A stretch of DNA of 17,367 nucleotides from the NCBI GenBank assembly GCA_903821255.1, contig CAIJKT010000427.1, positions 1-17,367 of the forward strand. Direction: 5' to 3'. The notes under the pieces were generated by a model. The model was not told the origin of the DNA, did not search any database, and was given only the letters and a program-made list of their open reading frames with translations. Shown piece by piece: positions 1-7,446 of this stretch. Numbering within the stretch: position 1 is the first letter of the stretch; each line of letters begins with the position of its first letter. The position numbers were made by a program, and so were the translations under genes. Source of the stretch: an uncultured Lentisphaeria bacterium (lineage in GTDB: Bacteria; Verrucomicrobiota; Lentisphaeria; Victivallales; Victivallaceae).

Positions 1-1161
1 ACCGTATTGCTTGCAACATTCTCCGTCATGGCTGCCGACTGGCCGGTATGGCGCGGCGCGAAAGGTGACGGAACAACAACAGAAGCCGTAAGTACTTTTG
101 CCGATGCTCCGCTGTGGGAAATGAATGTCGGCAGCGGTTACTCCGCAGTCTCGGTTTACAAAGGAAAACTGCTTACTGCCGGCAATAAAGATGACCAGGA
201 CATTATTTACTGCCTGGATGCCGCGACCGGCAAAGAAATCTGGAACTGCGCCATAAAATGTGCGGCGACCAAAAATTATCCCGGCCCCCGCGCCACCCCC
301 GTAACTGACGGCAGCAATGTTTATATGGTCAGCCGCGACGGCGACCTGGCCTGTATTGACTTGAACTCCGGCAAACTGAAATGGAGCAAAACCAAGCTGG
401 CTACCGGCGCAGTAAAAAACTTGAAATGGGGCCTTGCGTCGTCGGTTCTGCTGTATGACGGCATGGCGATTGTCAATATCGGCGACAAGGGAATGGCCTT
501 TAACGCAGCGACCGGCGAACCGGTATGGCAAAGCCAGGGCGAAGGCAATTATTCCACCCCGGTTGCTTTTTCATATAACGGCAAGAACTACCTTGCCATA
601 TTCTCTGCTGAAAAGCTGTTGATTCTTGAACCGCGCACAGGCAATGAGATTGCCTCTTTTACCTGGATAACTAAATACAACGTCAATGCAGCCGACCCGC
701 TTGTTACAGCCGACGGCTCCAGAATTTTTATCTCGTCCGGTTATGGTCATGGCGCGGCCCTGCTTGATTTTGACGGCCAGTCGCTGAAGAAGGTCTGGGA
801 GAATAATAAACTGTGCAGCCATTTCACTACCCCGATCCTGATTGACGGCATTGCTTACGGGGTCAACGGAACCGGCGGCAAAGGCAATCTGTGCGCACTT
901 AAATTGTCCGATGGCTCGTCCTGCTGGCAGTCGAAGGTAAACTTCGGTTCAATGATTCAAGCCGGCGACAAACTGGTATATATCGAAGATAATGGAACGC
1001 TTAATTTGATTAAACCATCCGCCGAAAAATGTGAAATCCTTAAATCTGTGAAAATTCCCAAACTGGGCTCCGCCAAGTGCTGGACAATGCCGGTTGTGGC
1101 CGAAGGCAGAATTTACTGCCGCAATGCCAACGGCCTGCTGGTCTGTATTGCCGCACAATAA
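1..1161 (+). CDS. Secreted PQQ-like beta-propeller protein (5' partial)
   Basis: The reading frame is open from the first base, so the start codon and most of the signal peptide lie outside the window. What is left begins with a hydrophobic stretch ending in Val-Met-Ala-Ala-Asp, which looks like a signal-peptidase I site, so the mature protein should be extracytoplasmic. After it comes Trp-Pro-Val-Trp-Arg-Gly, the N-terminal signature of the WPxFRGP propeller family. At least five blades are visible through 'D-x-x-[TS]-G-[KE]-x-x-W' motifs (for example LDAATGKEIW, IDLNSGKLKW, FNAATGEPVW). The fold resembles BamB and quinoprotein dehydrogenases, but I see no convincing set of PQQ or metal ligands, so a cofactor is not established. 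It is the first visible gene of the long operon, 12 bases before the ferredoxin gene. It could be a scaffold, sensor or enzyme. The family is certain; the function is unknown. Confidence 0.88.
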   Translation, partial: TVLLATFSVMAADWPVWRGAKGDGTTTEAVSTFADAPLWEMNVGSGYSAVSVYKGKLLTAGNKDDQDIIYCLDAATGKEIWNCAIKCAATKNYPGPRATPVTDGSNVYMVSRDGDLACIDLNSGKLKWSKTKLATGAVKNLKWGLASSVLLYDGMAIVNIGDKGMAFNAATGEPVWQSQGEGNYSTPVAFSYNGKNYLAIFSAEKLLILEPRTGNEIASFTWITKYNVNAADPLVTADGSRIFISSGYGHGAALLDFDGQSLKKVWENNKLCSHFTTPILIDGIAYGVNGTGGKGNLCALKLSDGSSCWQSKVNFGSMIQAGDKLVYIEDNGTLNLIKPSAEKCEILKSVKIPKLGSAKCWTMPVVAEGRIYCRNANGLLVCIAAQ

Positions 1162-1173
1162 AGCTGAAAATAT

Positions 1174-1896
1174 ATGGCTGCATGGAATAAAATCATAATC
1201 TGCTGCTGTGCTGAGCGCGGATGGATTGTTCCGGAAAATATCAAGCTCTTATGCGCTTCTGCAAAGGCTTCCGGGATTGCCGTCGAATTGCATGCCGATT
1301 TCTGCCGCACAGCGGCGGAGCATCCCGAAATCCTCCGCAAAATAGCCCGGTCCGGACAAATATTAATCGGCGGCTGCCTGAACCGGGCGATGAAATCCAT
1401 TTTCGCCGCTGCGGGAGCCGCATTGCCGGCCGGTTTTATTGATCTGCGCAGCGCCGTTCTGACTCCGGAAAAGCTGCGGGAATTTGGACTCGAGCCGGCG
1501 GAAAAGGCTGATGCCGGAATCGAACTGCCGGCCGCCGAACCCGGATGGAAGGCCTGGTTTCCGGTGATCGACCGCGAACGCTGCATAAACTGTGGTAAAT
1601 GCCTGGATTTCTGTCTGTTCGGAGTCTACGAATTTGATGCTGAAAAACGGGTTCAGGTGGTCAACCCGGCCAATTGCAAGAACAACTGTCCGGCCTGTGC
1701 CAGAGTCTGTCCGCGCGAAGCGGTGATTTTTCCGAAATATAAAGATCCGCCGGTCAACGGCGCTGAAGTTGACGATAAAGCGGTTCCAAAAGACAGTCTG
1801 TTCGACGCAAAAGCCGGTGATGATTTATACAAAATGCTGGCGGAACGCAAAAAACTAGCCCGGAAATTGTTCCGGGACAAGGACGCTGAAAAGTGA
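1174..1896 (+). CDS. Two-[4Fe-4S] ferredoxin with Cys-rich N-terminal domain
   Basis: This is a 240-residue cytoplasmic protein with no signal peptide. The C-terminal half carries two cluster motifs: C137-x2-C140-x2-C143-x3-C147 (CINCGKCLDFC), then C168-x3-C172-x2-C175-x3-C179-Pro. The N-terminal half (about residues 5-80) is unusual: three consecutive cysteines (C10-C12), then Asp-Phe-Cys near 44 and Gly-Gly-Cys near 68 ahead of an Arg-Ala. This spacing recalls the small Cys-rich domains attached to heterodisulfide-reductase-type ferredoxins, but the resemblance is from memory. Its stop codon overlaps the GTG start of the radical SAM gene. A likely role is electron donor to that enzyme, which needs reduction of its [4Fe-4S] cluster. 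The ATG at 1174 has only a weak upstream ribosome site, which fits translational coupling to the preceding gene. The ferredoxin call is secure; the partner is inferred. Confidence 0.85.
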   Translation: MAAWNKIIICCCAERGWIVPENIKLLCASAKASGIAVELHADFCRTAAEHPEILRKIARSGQILIGGCLNRAMKSIFAAAGAALPAGFIDLRSAVLTPEKLREFGLEPAEKADAGIELPAAEPGWKAWFPVIDRERCINCGKCLDFCLFGVYEFDAEKRVQVVNPANCKNNCPACARVCPREAVIFPKYKDPPVNGAEVDDKAVPKDSLFDAKAGDDLYKMLAERKKLARKLFRDKDAEK

Positions 1897-3086
1897 TTGA
1901 ACGAATAGCATATCGCCTGTTAAGGGAGACATCGCCGAGGATTTTATGGAAGTTTGCCTATAACTTCGGCTGGAAAAGCATGCTTTCTGTAAATGCGTTT
2001 CAGCGCCGCCTGAAACGCGGCGAATTTTTTCCCGCGTTTATGGTAATGTCGCTCACCAACCGCTGCAATCTTTCATGTCAGGGTTGCTGGGTGTCGCCGA
2101 CCGATCCGCCGCGAGAACTGTCACTGGAGCAGGTCAACAATGTGATTAACTGCTGTAAAGCCAAAGGTTCATATTTTTTCGGGCTGCTCGGCGGCGAACC
2201 GCTGCTTTACAAAGGTCTGCTGGAGATTATCGCCGCACATCCCGACTGTTATTTTCAAGTATTCACCAACGGACTGCTGCTGACCGAAGAGATCGCGCAG
2301 GCGATGCGCCGTCTCGGCAATGTCACTCCGCTGATCAGCGTGGAAGGCCTGGAACAGGTCAGCGACATCCGCCGCGGCGGCAAAGACGTTTATAAGCGGA
2401 CGGCAAGCGGCATCGAATCCAGCACCGGGGCCGGGCTGGTAACCGGGGTCGCCGCCAGCATCTGCAAATCAAACTTCAAAGAGCTGGTAAGCCGTGATTT
2501 TGCCGAAGACTTGATCCGCCGCGGCGTTCACTATCTGTGGTATTACATCTACCGTCCGGTCGGACCCAGGCCGACGCCGGAACTCGCGCTGGATAAGGAA
2601 CAGATTATCGAATTGCGCAAATTCATCGTAAATCTGCGCTGCGAAGTTCCGCTGATAATAGTCGACGCCTACTGGGACAAGGACGGCAAAGCGGTGTGTC
2701 CCGGCGCAATCGGGCTCAGCCATCACATCAATTCCGCCGGGGATATCGAATTCTGCCCGCCGCTCCAGTTCTCAAAAGACAATATTGGCGACGGCGCGGA
2801 TCTGGCCGGCATAATCGCGAAGTCAGACTTCCTGGCGGCTTTCAGAAAAATGGCGGCGGATTCCACCCGCGGCTGCATCATCATGGAAAAACCGGAATTG
2901 ATGAAGCAGTTCCTGGAACAGCAGCAGGCGGCCGACAGCAGCGGACGCGGTTCCGGCTATGAAGAACTGGCCGCCATGCAGCCGCTGCCGTGCCACCATC
3001 TCCCGGACAGTGAAATTCCGGAAAAGCACCGGGCTTACCGTTTTGCCAAGAAATACTGGTTTTTCGGTTTCGGCGCTTACGGCTGA
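1893..3086 (+). CDS. Radical SAM enzyme with C-terminal Cys cluster region
   Basis: A 397-residue protein with the radical SAM motif C58-x3-C62-x2-C65 (CNLSCQGC) and the SAM-binding GGEPL at about 100-104. After the half-barrel come C269, C288, C328 and C367, enough for a SPASM/twitch-like auxiliary cluster, though the spacing is not a textbook SPASM. The C-terminal tail is aromatic (YWFFGFG). The GTG start at 1893 overlaps the previous TGA in a 4-base junction, so the pair is translationally coupled. The family uses a 5'-deoxyadenosyl radical to modify peptides, lipids or small molecules. The position between a ferredoxin and a polyprenyl-synthase fusion suggests lipid or isoprenoid modification. 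The hopanoid enzyme HpnH is also radical SAM, but its characteristic N-terminal region is not recognisable here. A peptide-modifying role cannot be excluded, although no precursor peptide gene is seen nearby. Confidence 0.9.
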   Translation: MIERIAYRLLRETSPRILWKFAYNFGWKSMLSVNAFQRRLKRGEFFPAFMVMSLTNRCNLSCQGCWVSPTDPPRELSLEQVNNVINCCKAKGSYFFGLLGGEPLLYKGLLEIIAAHPDCYFQVFTNGLLLTEEIAQAMRRLGNVTPLISVEGLEQVSDIRRGGKDVYKRTASGIESSTGAGLVTGVAASICKSNFKELVSRDFAEDLIRRGVHYLWYYIYRPVGPRPTPELALDKEQIIELRKFIVNLRCEVPLIIVDAYWDKDGKAVCPGAIGLSHHINSAGDIEFCPPLQFSKDNIGDGADLAGIIAKSDFLAAFRKMAADSTRGCIIMEKPELMKQFLEQQQAADSSGRGSGYEELAAMQPLPCHHLPDSEIPEKHRAYRFAKKYWFFGFGAYG

Positions 3087-3116
3087 TTCCATCAATAATG
3101 AGGTCATATTAAAACT

Positions 3117-4754
3117 ATGCCGGACAATAATGAAAATAAAAAGACGGATGCGCCGGATTCTCTGATTCCGCCACTGCCTGAAGAGCGCATAAAGCTGGTT
3201 GCGCAAGTTGCGGCATTTGTCGCTGAACATCATCTCAGCCCGCCGTTGTCGCTGGAGGAACTTGAGGAACTGTCGCTGGAAATAATCTCCACATTCAAGC
3301 TGTCTCCGCAGTACCGGAAATGGCTGATGGTGATAATCAATAATGAAGTCTGGCGCGATACTGTCGCGGCCATACCGCGCGAACGCCGGATGCTGATGCT
3401 GCCCCAATGCCTGCGCGACCCGGCGGCCTGCACTTCCCCGGTGGATAAACTGGGGCTGATCTGTCAGGGCTGCGGCAGTTGCGTGATCGGCGGGCTGGAA
3501 AAGGAGGCCGAAGACCTTGGCATTATGACTCTGGTGGCTGAAGGCTCCTCGCTTGTTGCCAATCTGCTCGATTCCGGTCAGCTTGATGCCGTGATCGGCG
3601 CCAGTTGCCTGGAAGCTCTCGAGAAAGCTTTTCCGTATATGGTTGCTCATGCCGTGCCGGGGATTGCGATACCTTTGAACAAGGCAGGATGCACTTCCAC
3701 ATCCGTTGACGTGGAAATGATCCGCCAGGCGCTCTATATGACCGCCCCCGGTGACTCCTCTTCGATCAATCTCGATGCTCTGCGCAATCATGTGAAAACC
3801 TGGTTTATGCCGGTAGCGCTGGAAGAATTGCTGGGACCGCCGGTTGGAGCTGCGGAAATTGTCGCCAGAGAGTGGCTGGCCGGAAACGGCAAGCGGTGGC
3901 GTCCGTTCATGGCCGCCGCCGTATATTCCGTTCTTACCGGCAATGCGGTTCCATCCAAAGCATTGCGCCAGGCCGCGCTGGCGGTTGAATGTTTCCATAA
4001 AGCTTCACTGATTCACGACGACATCGAAGACGATGATGATTTCCGCTACGGCGAGGCCGCACTGCATAAAAGCTACAACCTGCCGGTTGCGCTGAATGCC
4101 GGGGATTCGCTGCTGGGCGAAGGCTACCGCCTGCTGGCGATGTGCGATGTCCCGGATGCAGTCCGTTCGGCAATGTTTGCCGTCGCCACCAGCGGCCATC
4201 GCAATCTGTGCAGAGGACAGGGCGATGAACTGGAATGGCGCCGCAATCCGACCGCGCTGCGGGTGTCTCAGGTGATTGAAATTTTCCGGGGTAAAACATC
4301 GCCGGCGTTTGATGTTGCCATCGTTCTCGGCGCACTTTGCGCCGGAGCGGACGCCGCACTCTGCGGTCACCTGAAATCATTCAGTGATTCGCTCGGGATT
4401 GCCTACCAGATCAAAGATGATCTGGATGACTTTCAGAGCGAAAACGGCAATTCCGACGCTTTTGCCCTCCGGCTCTCCGTAATACTCGCCGCCGCTTGCG
4501 AAAATACTGACGGCGAACAGTTGATCCGGAAGTTGAACGGCTGCAAATCCAGAGAGGACGTCAATGCCGTTCTCGCGGCGGAAGCGGATGTTGATAAAGC
4601 CATCACCAAAGCCAGGCAGTTGTTTGAACATTACCGGAATCAGACTGCCAGGGCATTGCGTCCCGTCACCCATTCCGGACTGAAACGCCTTTTATTCAGG
4701 ATCGCTGGAAGGATACTCCAAAATGGCCCGAAAGACAGTCCCTCACTCAATTGA
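3117..4754 (+). CDS. DUF116-like domain fused to polyprenyl diphosphate synthase
   Basis: The 545 residues split into two parts. Residues about 90-210 match the DUF116 pattern, a Cys-rich domain of unknown function: C98, C105, then C116-x2-C119-x2-C122 (CQGCGSC), C164 and C192. Residues about 235-540 are a trans-type polyprenyl synthase: NGKRWRP at 257-263, the first Asp-rich motif DDIED at 301-305, GD near 329-330, RGKTSP at 391-396 and the second motif DDLDD at 434-438. Such enzymes condense isopentenyl diphosphate onto an allylic diphosphate. Small residues (Ala, Ser) sit 4-5 positions before the first motif, which in this family tends to allow products longer than C15. Oddities: the usual Arg-Arg-Gly reads Arg-Tyr-Gly, and the region after the second motif is shortened. 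A GAGG about 13 bases upstream precedes the ATG. It overlaps the next gene by 32 bases. Synthase activity is likely; chain length is inferred. Confidence 0.87.
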   Translation: MPDNNENKKTDAPDSLIPPLPEERIKLVAQVAAFVAEHHLSPPLSLEELEELSLEIISTFKLSPQYRKWLMVIINNEVWRDTVAAIPRERRMLMLPQCLRDPAACTSPVDKLGLICQGCGSCVIGGLEKEAEDLGIMTLVAEGSSLVANLLDSGQLDAVIGASCLEALEKAFPYMVAHAVPGIAIPLNKAGCTSTSVDVEMIRQALYMTAPGDSSSINLDALRNHVKTWFMPVALEELLGPPVGAAEIVAREWLAGNGKRWRPFMAAAVYSVLTGNAVPSKALRQAALAVECFHKASLIHDDIEDDDDFRYGEAALHKSYNLPVALNAGDSLLGEGYRLLAMCDVPDAVRSAMFAVATSGHRNLCRGQGDELEWRRNPTALRVSQVIEIFRGKTSPAFDVAIVLGALCAGADAALCGHLKSFSDSLGIAYQIKDDLDDFQSENGNSDAFALRLSVILAAACENTDGEQLIRKLNGCKSREDVNAVLAAEADVDKAITKARQLFEHYRNQTARALRPVTHSGLKRLLFRIAGRILQNGPKDSPSLN

Positions 4755-5634
4755 GATTTTTGAGACGCTGGCTCATGCGTCCAGTCTGCTTCATCCGGAA
4801 GCAATGGACTCCATCCGCGGTTATATTCAAGGACAATTGTGTCCGGAAGGCGGTTTTGCCGACCGCAATGGCGACAGTGACCTGTATTACACCATGTTCG
4901 GACTGTCCTGTGCGGCGACTTTGAATTTGAAAGTCCCATGTGACCGGATTGCCGGTTTTCTTGACCGCTTTCAGCCGGAAAAGCTCGACCTGATTCATTT
5001 GAACTGCCTGATCAAATGCCGTGCGGCTGTAAATCTGCTCCGGAACCCGTCATTGGCTTCAACCGCCGGACGCTTCGCCGTTCTGCGCAATTTAAGCGTT
5101 GATTCTGCCACGAAGGCAGCCGTCAAACGATTGCCGGATGCGGATGACTGTAACAGCGCCTATGACTGGTTTCTGCGTTTAAATGCCGCACAGGATTGCG
5201 GTTTGAAGCTGCCCTGGAACAGCAAAGTCATTGAGTCGCTGGAGTCCTGCCGTAAACCGGACGGAGGCTTTTCCAATCGCGTACAGATAACAACTCCGGC
5301 GCTGAACGCGACAGTTGCGGCAATTCTGTTCAAGCGGCAGTTGTCCGGCGAAAACGATGTTCCGGCATTGAACTGGCTGGCCGGACAGATCACCTCATCA
5401 GGCGGATTTAAGGCCGCGCCGGAAACCCCGCTGCCCGATCTGATGTCAACCGCCACGGCATTGTTCACCCTTAAAGTATGCGGCACGTTGGCGCCGGAAA
5501 TCCGGCGGTCAAGCCGCAGTTTCATTTTTGACCACTGGCATGAATCCGGCGGTTTTTCGGGAAATATAATTGATAATCACTGCGACTGCGAGTATACTTT
5601 TTACGGCCTGCTGGCCGCGGGAGCAATTAAATGA
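4723..5634 (+). CDS. Alpha/alpha-barrel prenyltransferase/cyclase-like protein, single domain
   Basis: A 303-residue protein built of prenyltransferase/squalene-oxidase repeats, seen as Gly-Gly-Phe blocks preceded by Pro-Asp/Glu (PEGGF at 41-45, PDGGF at 179-183, and GGF near 227 and 277) between helices. Length and repeat layout are like a protein prenyltransferase beta subunit, but the usual Asp/Cys/His zinc ligands do not appear where expected: Asp-Leu-Met-Ser replaces the Asp-x-Cys segment and the terminal motif has Cys-Glu-Tyr in place of the His. It does contain a class II cyclase-type tetrad Asp-Ala-Asp-Asp at 139-142, though the surroundings differ from those in the neighbouring cyclase. 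It may be a half-size terpene cyclase, a regulatory partner of the next gene product, or a degenerate relative. GGAAGGA at 4707-4713 is a strong ribosome site for the ATG, inside the end of the upstream gene. The fold is secure; the reaction is not. Confidence 0.82.
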   Translation: MARKTVPHSIEIFETLAHASSLLHPEAMDSIRGYIQGQLCPEGGFADRNGDSDLYYTMFGLSCAATLNLKVPCDRIAGFLDRFQPEKLDLIHLNCLIKCRAAVNLLRNPSLASTAGRFAVLRNLSVDSATKAAVKRLPDADDCNSAYDWFLRLNAAQDCGLKLPWNSKVIESLESCRKPDGGFSNRVQITTPALNATVAAILFKRQLSGENDVPALNWLAGQITSSGGFKAAPETPLPDLMSTATALFTLKVCGTLAPEIRRSSRSFIFDHWHESGGFSGNIIDNHCDCEYTFYGLLAAGAIK

Positions 5635-7445
5635 ACAATCTTCAGAAAATTTTACTGTTTAATGCATTGAATATGGGCGAAAATGCTTTGAAAAAGCAAC
5701 GCCATGCCGACGGGATATGGCGTGGTCGTCCTTCCTCCAGTGCGGTTTCCACCGCAGTCGCGGCGTTTGCCCTGGAAACCGCCGTATTGCATAAAAACCG
5801 CTTTGCACAGGAAGAACGTGATTTAGTGGACGCCGCCGTCAAATGGCTGGCAGACCACCAAAACAGCGATGGCGGCTGGGGGGATACCCCTGACAGCCCG
5901 TCCAACCTGAGCGCTACATTGTTATCCCGGGCGGCCTTGCGCTGCCGCAAGGAATCCCCTGAGACGGCCACGGCGCTGCTCAAATCTTCGGAGTGGCTCA
6001 ACCGCAATATTAAGGGCACTTCGCCTTCGGCAATCCGGAACGGAATACTTGAGTTTTACGGCAAAGACATGACTTTTTCCGTGCCGATCCTGACCATGTG
6101 CGCGCTTTCCGGACAGCTTGATGAAAACGGTTCGCCATGGCGCAATATCCCGCAGCTTCCGTTTGAACTGGCGGCGCTTCCGCAACGTCTTTTCAGCTGG
6201 TTGAGACTGCCGGTTGTAAGTTACGCGATACCAGCCTTGATCGCGGTCGGGCTGGTCCGGTTCCGCAACGCCGGAAAAGGTTTCGGACCGTTAAGCTTTT
6301 TACGGTGGCTGGTCACGCCGCTGGTGTTGCGCAAACTTTCCAGAATGCAGCCGGCTAACGGAGGATTTCTGGAGGCAGAGCCGTTGACAGGATTCGTCAT
6401 CATGTGCCTGTCGTCATCCGGGTTTGCCGACCATCCGGCAGTCAGTAAAGGCTTGCAGTTTCTCACCGCAAACATCCGGGAAGACGGTTCCTGGCCGATA
6501 TCCACCGATTTGTCTTTATGGGTGACGACTCTGGCCGTCAAAGCTCTGGACATTGACAAGGAAATGCCGACGGAGGAACGCGAAAAACTGGCAGAACTGA
6601 TAAAGCAGCATCAAACCGTGCGGGTTCATCCTTTCACGATGGCCCGCCCCGGCGGCTGGGCCTGGACCGACCGTTCCGGCGGAGTTCCCGATGCCGACGA
6701 TACAGCCGGAGCGCTGGTGGCGCTGTCCATTCTCCAGCCGGAGAATTACGATTCACATGTGTTTGCCGGGCTTGAATGGCTGCTGCGGATTCAAAACCGG
6801 GACGGCGGCATTACGACGTTCTGCCGCGGCTGGGGACTGCTTCCTTTTGACCAGAGCTGCCCGGACATCAGCGCCCACGCTTTGCGGGCTTTCGTGTGCT
6901 GGCGGGACAAAGTTTCTCCGCGTATGCGTGAGCGTATTCAGCGGGCGATTTCCAGAATAGAAGCTTATTTGCTGAAATCCCAGCGGCAGTTCGGCTCCTG
7001 GCGGCCGCTCTGGTTCGGCGACCAGTTGCATCCCAAGCAGCAGAACCCGGTTTACGGTACGGGCATGGTGCTGAAAGCACTGAAAGCGGATCCTGAAAAA
7101 TCGGCGGACATGATTTCAGCAGCCGTTGACTTCCTGTTGTCGGCGCAAAATTCCGACGGCGGCTGGGGCGGCGCCGCCAACCTGCCGTCAAACCTGGAAT
7201 GTACGGGAATAGCAGTTGACGCGCTGGCCGGATTCCCGGACACCGGACAACAAGTATTGCAAGGCGCAGTTTTTATCGCTGAAAAAATCATTGCTGACGC
7301 CAACAGCATGCCGGAACCCAGTCCTATCGGACTTTATTTCGCCTCGTTATGGTACGGGGAACAGCTTTATCCGCTGCTTTTTACGCTGCCTGCGCTCCGG
7401 GCAGTTGTCGCATCAATAAAAGATAAAACTGAAGACGGAGATTAA
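5631..7445 (+). CDS. Squalene-hopene-cyclase-like class II terpene cyclase
   Basis: At 604 residues this is close to the usual bacterial squalene-hopene cyclase length (about 630). It has the class II protonation motif at 354-357, in the context Val-Pro-Asp-Ala-Asp-Asp-Thr-Ala (codons 6690-6701), near the position known in the Alicyclobacillus enzyme. QW-type repeats occur at 77-83 (QNSDGGW), about 284-288 (EDGSW), 388-393, about 451-457 (QFGSW) and 506-512. The end resembles the cyclase C-terminus: a Val-Tyr-Gly-Thr segment near 474-477 and a final Leu-Tyr-Phe...Tyr-Pro-Leu run. Such enzymes are monotopic membrane proteins that cyclise squalene or polyprenyl chains by protonation. No squalene synthase or HpnCDE genes are in the window, so the substrate may be the product of the polyprenyl synthase two genes upstream. 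ATG overlaps the upstream TGA. Cyclase family membership is strong; a hopene product is not claimed. Confidence 0.9.
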   Translation: MNNLQKILLFNALNMGENALKKQRHADGIWRGRPSSSAVSTAVAAFALETAVLHKNRFAQEERDLVDAAVKWLADHQNSDGGWGDTPDSPSNLSATLLSRAALRCRKESPETATALLKSSEWLNRNIKGTSPSAIRNGILEFYGKDMTFSVPILTMCALSGQLDENGSPWRNIPQLPFELAALPQRLFSWLRLPVVSYAIPALIAVGLVRFRNAGKGFGPLSFLRWLVTPLVLRKLSRMQPANGGFLEAEPLTGFVIMCLSSSGFADHPAVSKGLQFLTANIREDGSWPISTDLSLWVTTLAVKALDIDKEMPTEEREKLAELIKQHQTVRVHPFTMARPGGWAWTDRSGGVPDADDTAGALVALSILQPENYDSHVFAGLEWLLRIQNRDGGITTFCRGWGLLPFDQSCPDISAHALRAFVCWRDKVSPRMRERIQRAISRIEAYLLKSQRQFGSWRPLWFGDQLHPKQQNPVYGTGMVLKALKADPEKSADMISAAVDFLLSAQNSDGGWGGAANLPSNLECTGIAVDALAGFPDTGQQVLQGAVFIAEKIIADANSMPEPSPIGLYFASLWYGEQLYPLLFTLPALRAVVASIKDKTEDGD

Positions 7446-7446
7446 C

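Noticed and set aside
1..1161. Genuine PQQ-dependent dehydrogenase.
   Set aside because: Only the blade motifs are seen. The vicinal disulfide, calcium and catalytic Asp signatures of the dehydrogenases are not recognisable, so PQQ binding is not claimed for this or the other propellers.
2823..3998. A 391-codon open frame on the minus strand.
   Set aside because: It lies opposite the radical SAM and synthase genes, both of which have clear family motifs. Its sequence is of low complexity, rich in Arg, Gln, His and Gly, with no recognisable domain. It is a shadow of high-GC coding DNA.
4723..5634. Protein farnesyl/geranylgeranyl transferase beta subunit.
   Set aside because: The fold and length fit, but the zinc ligands expected in those enzymes are not found, no alpha subunit is present, and bacteria normally lack the enzyme.
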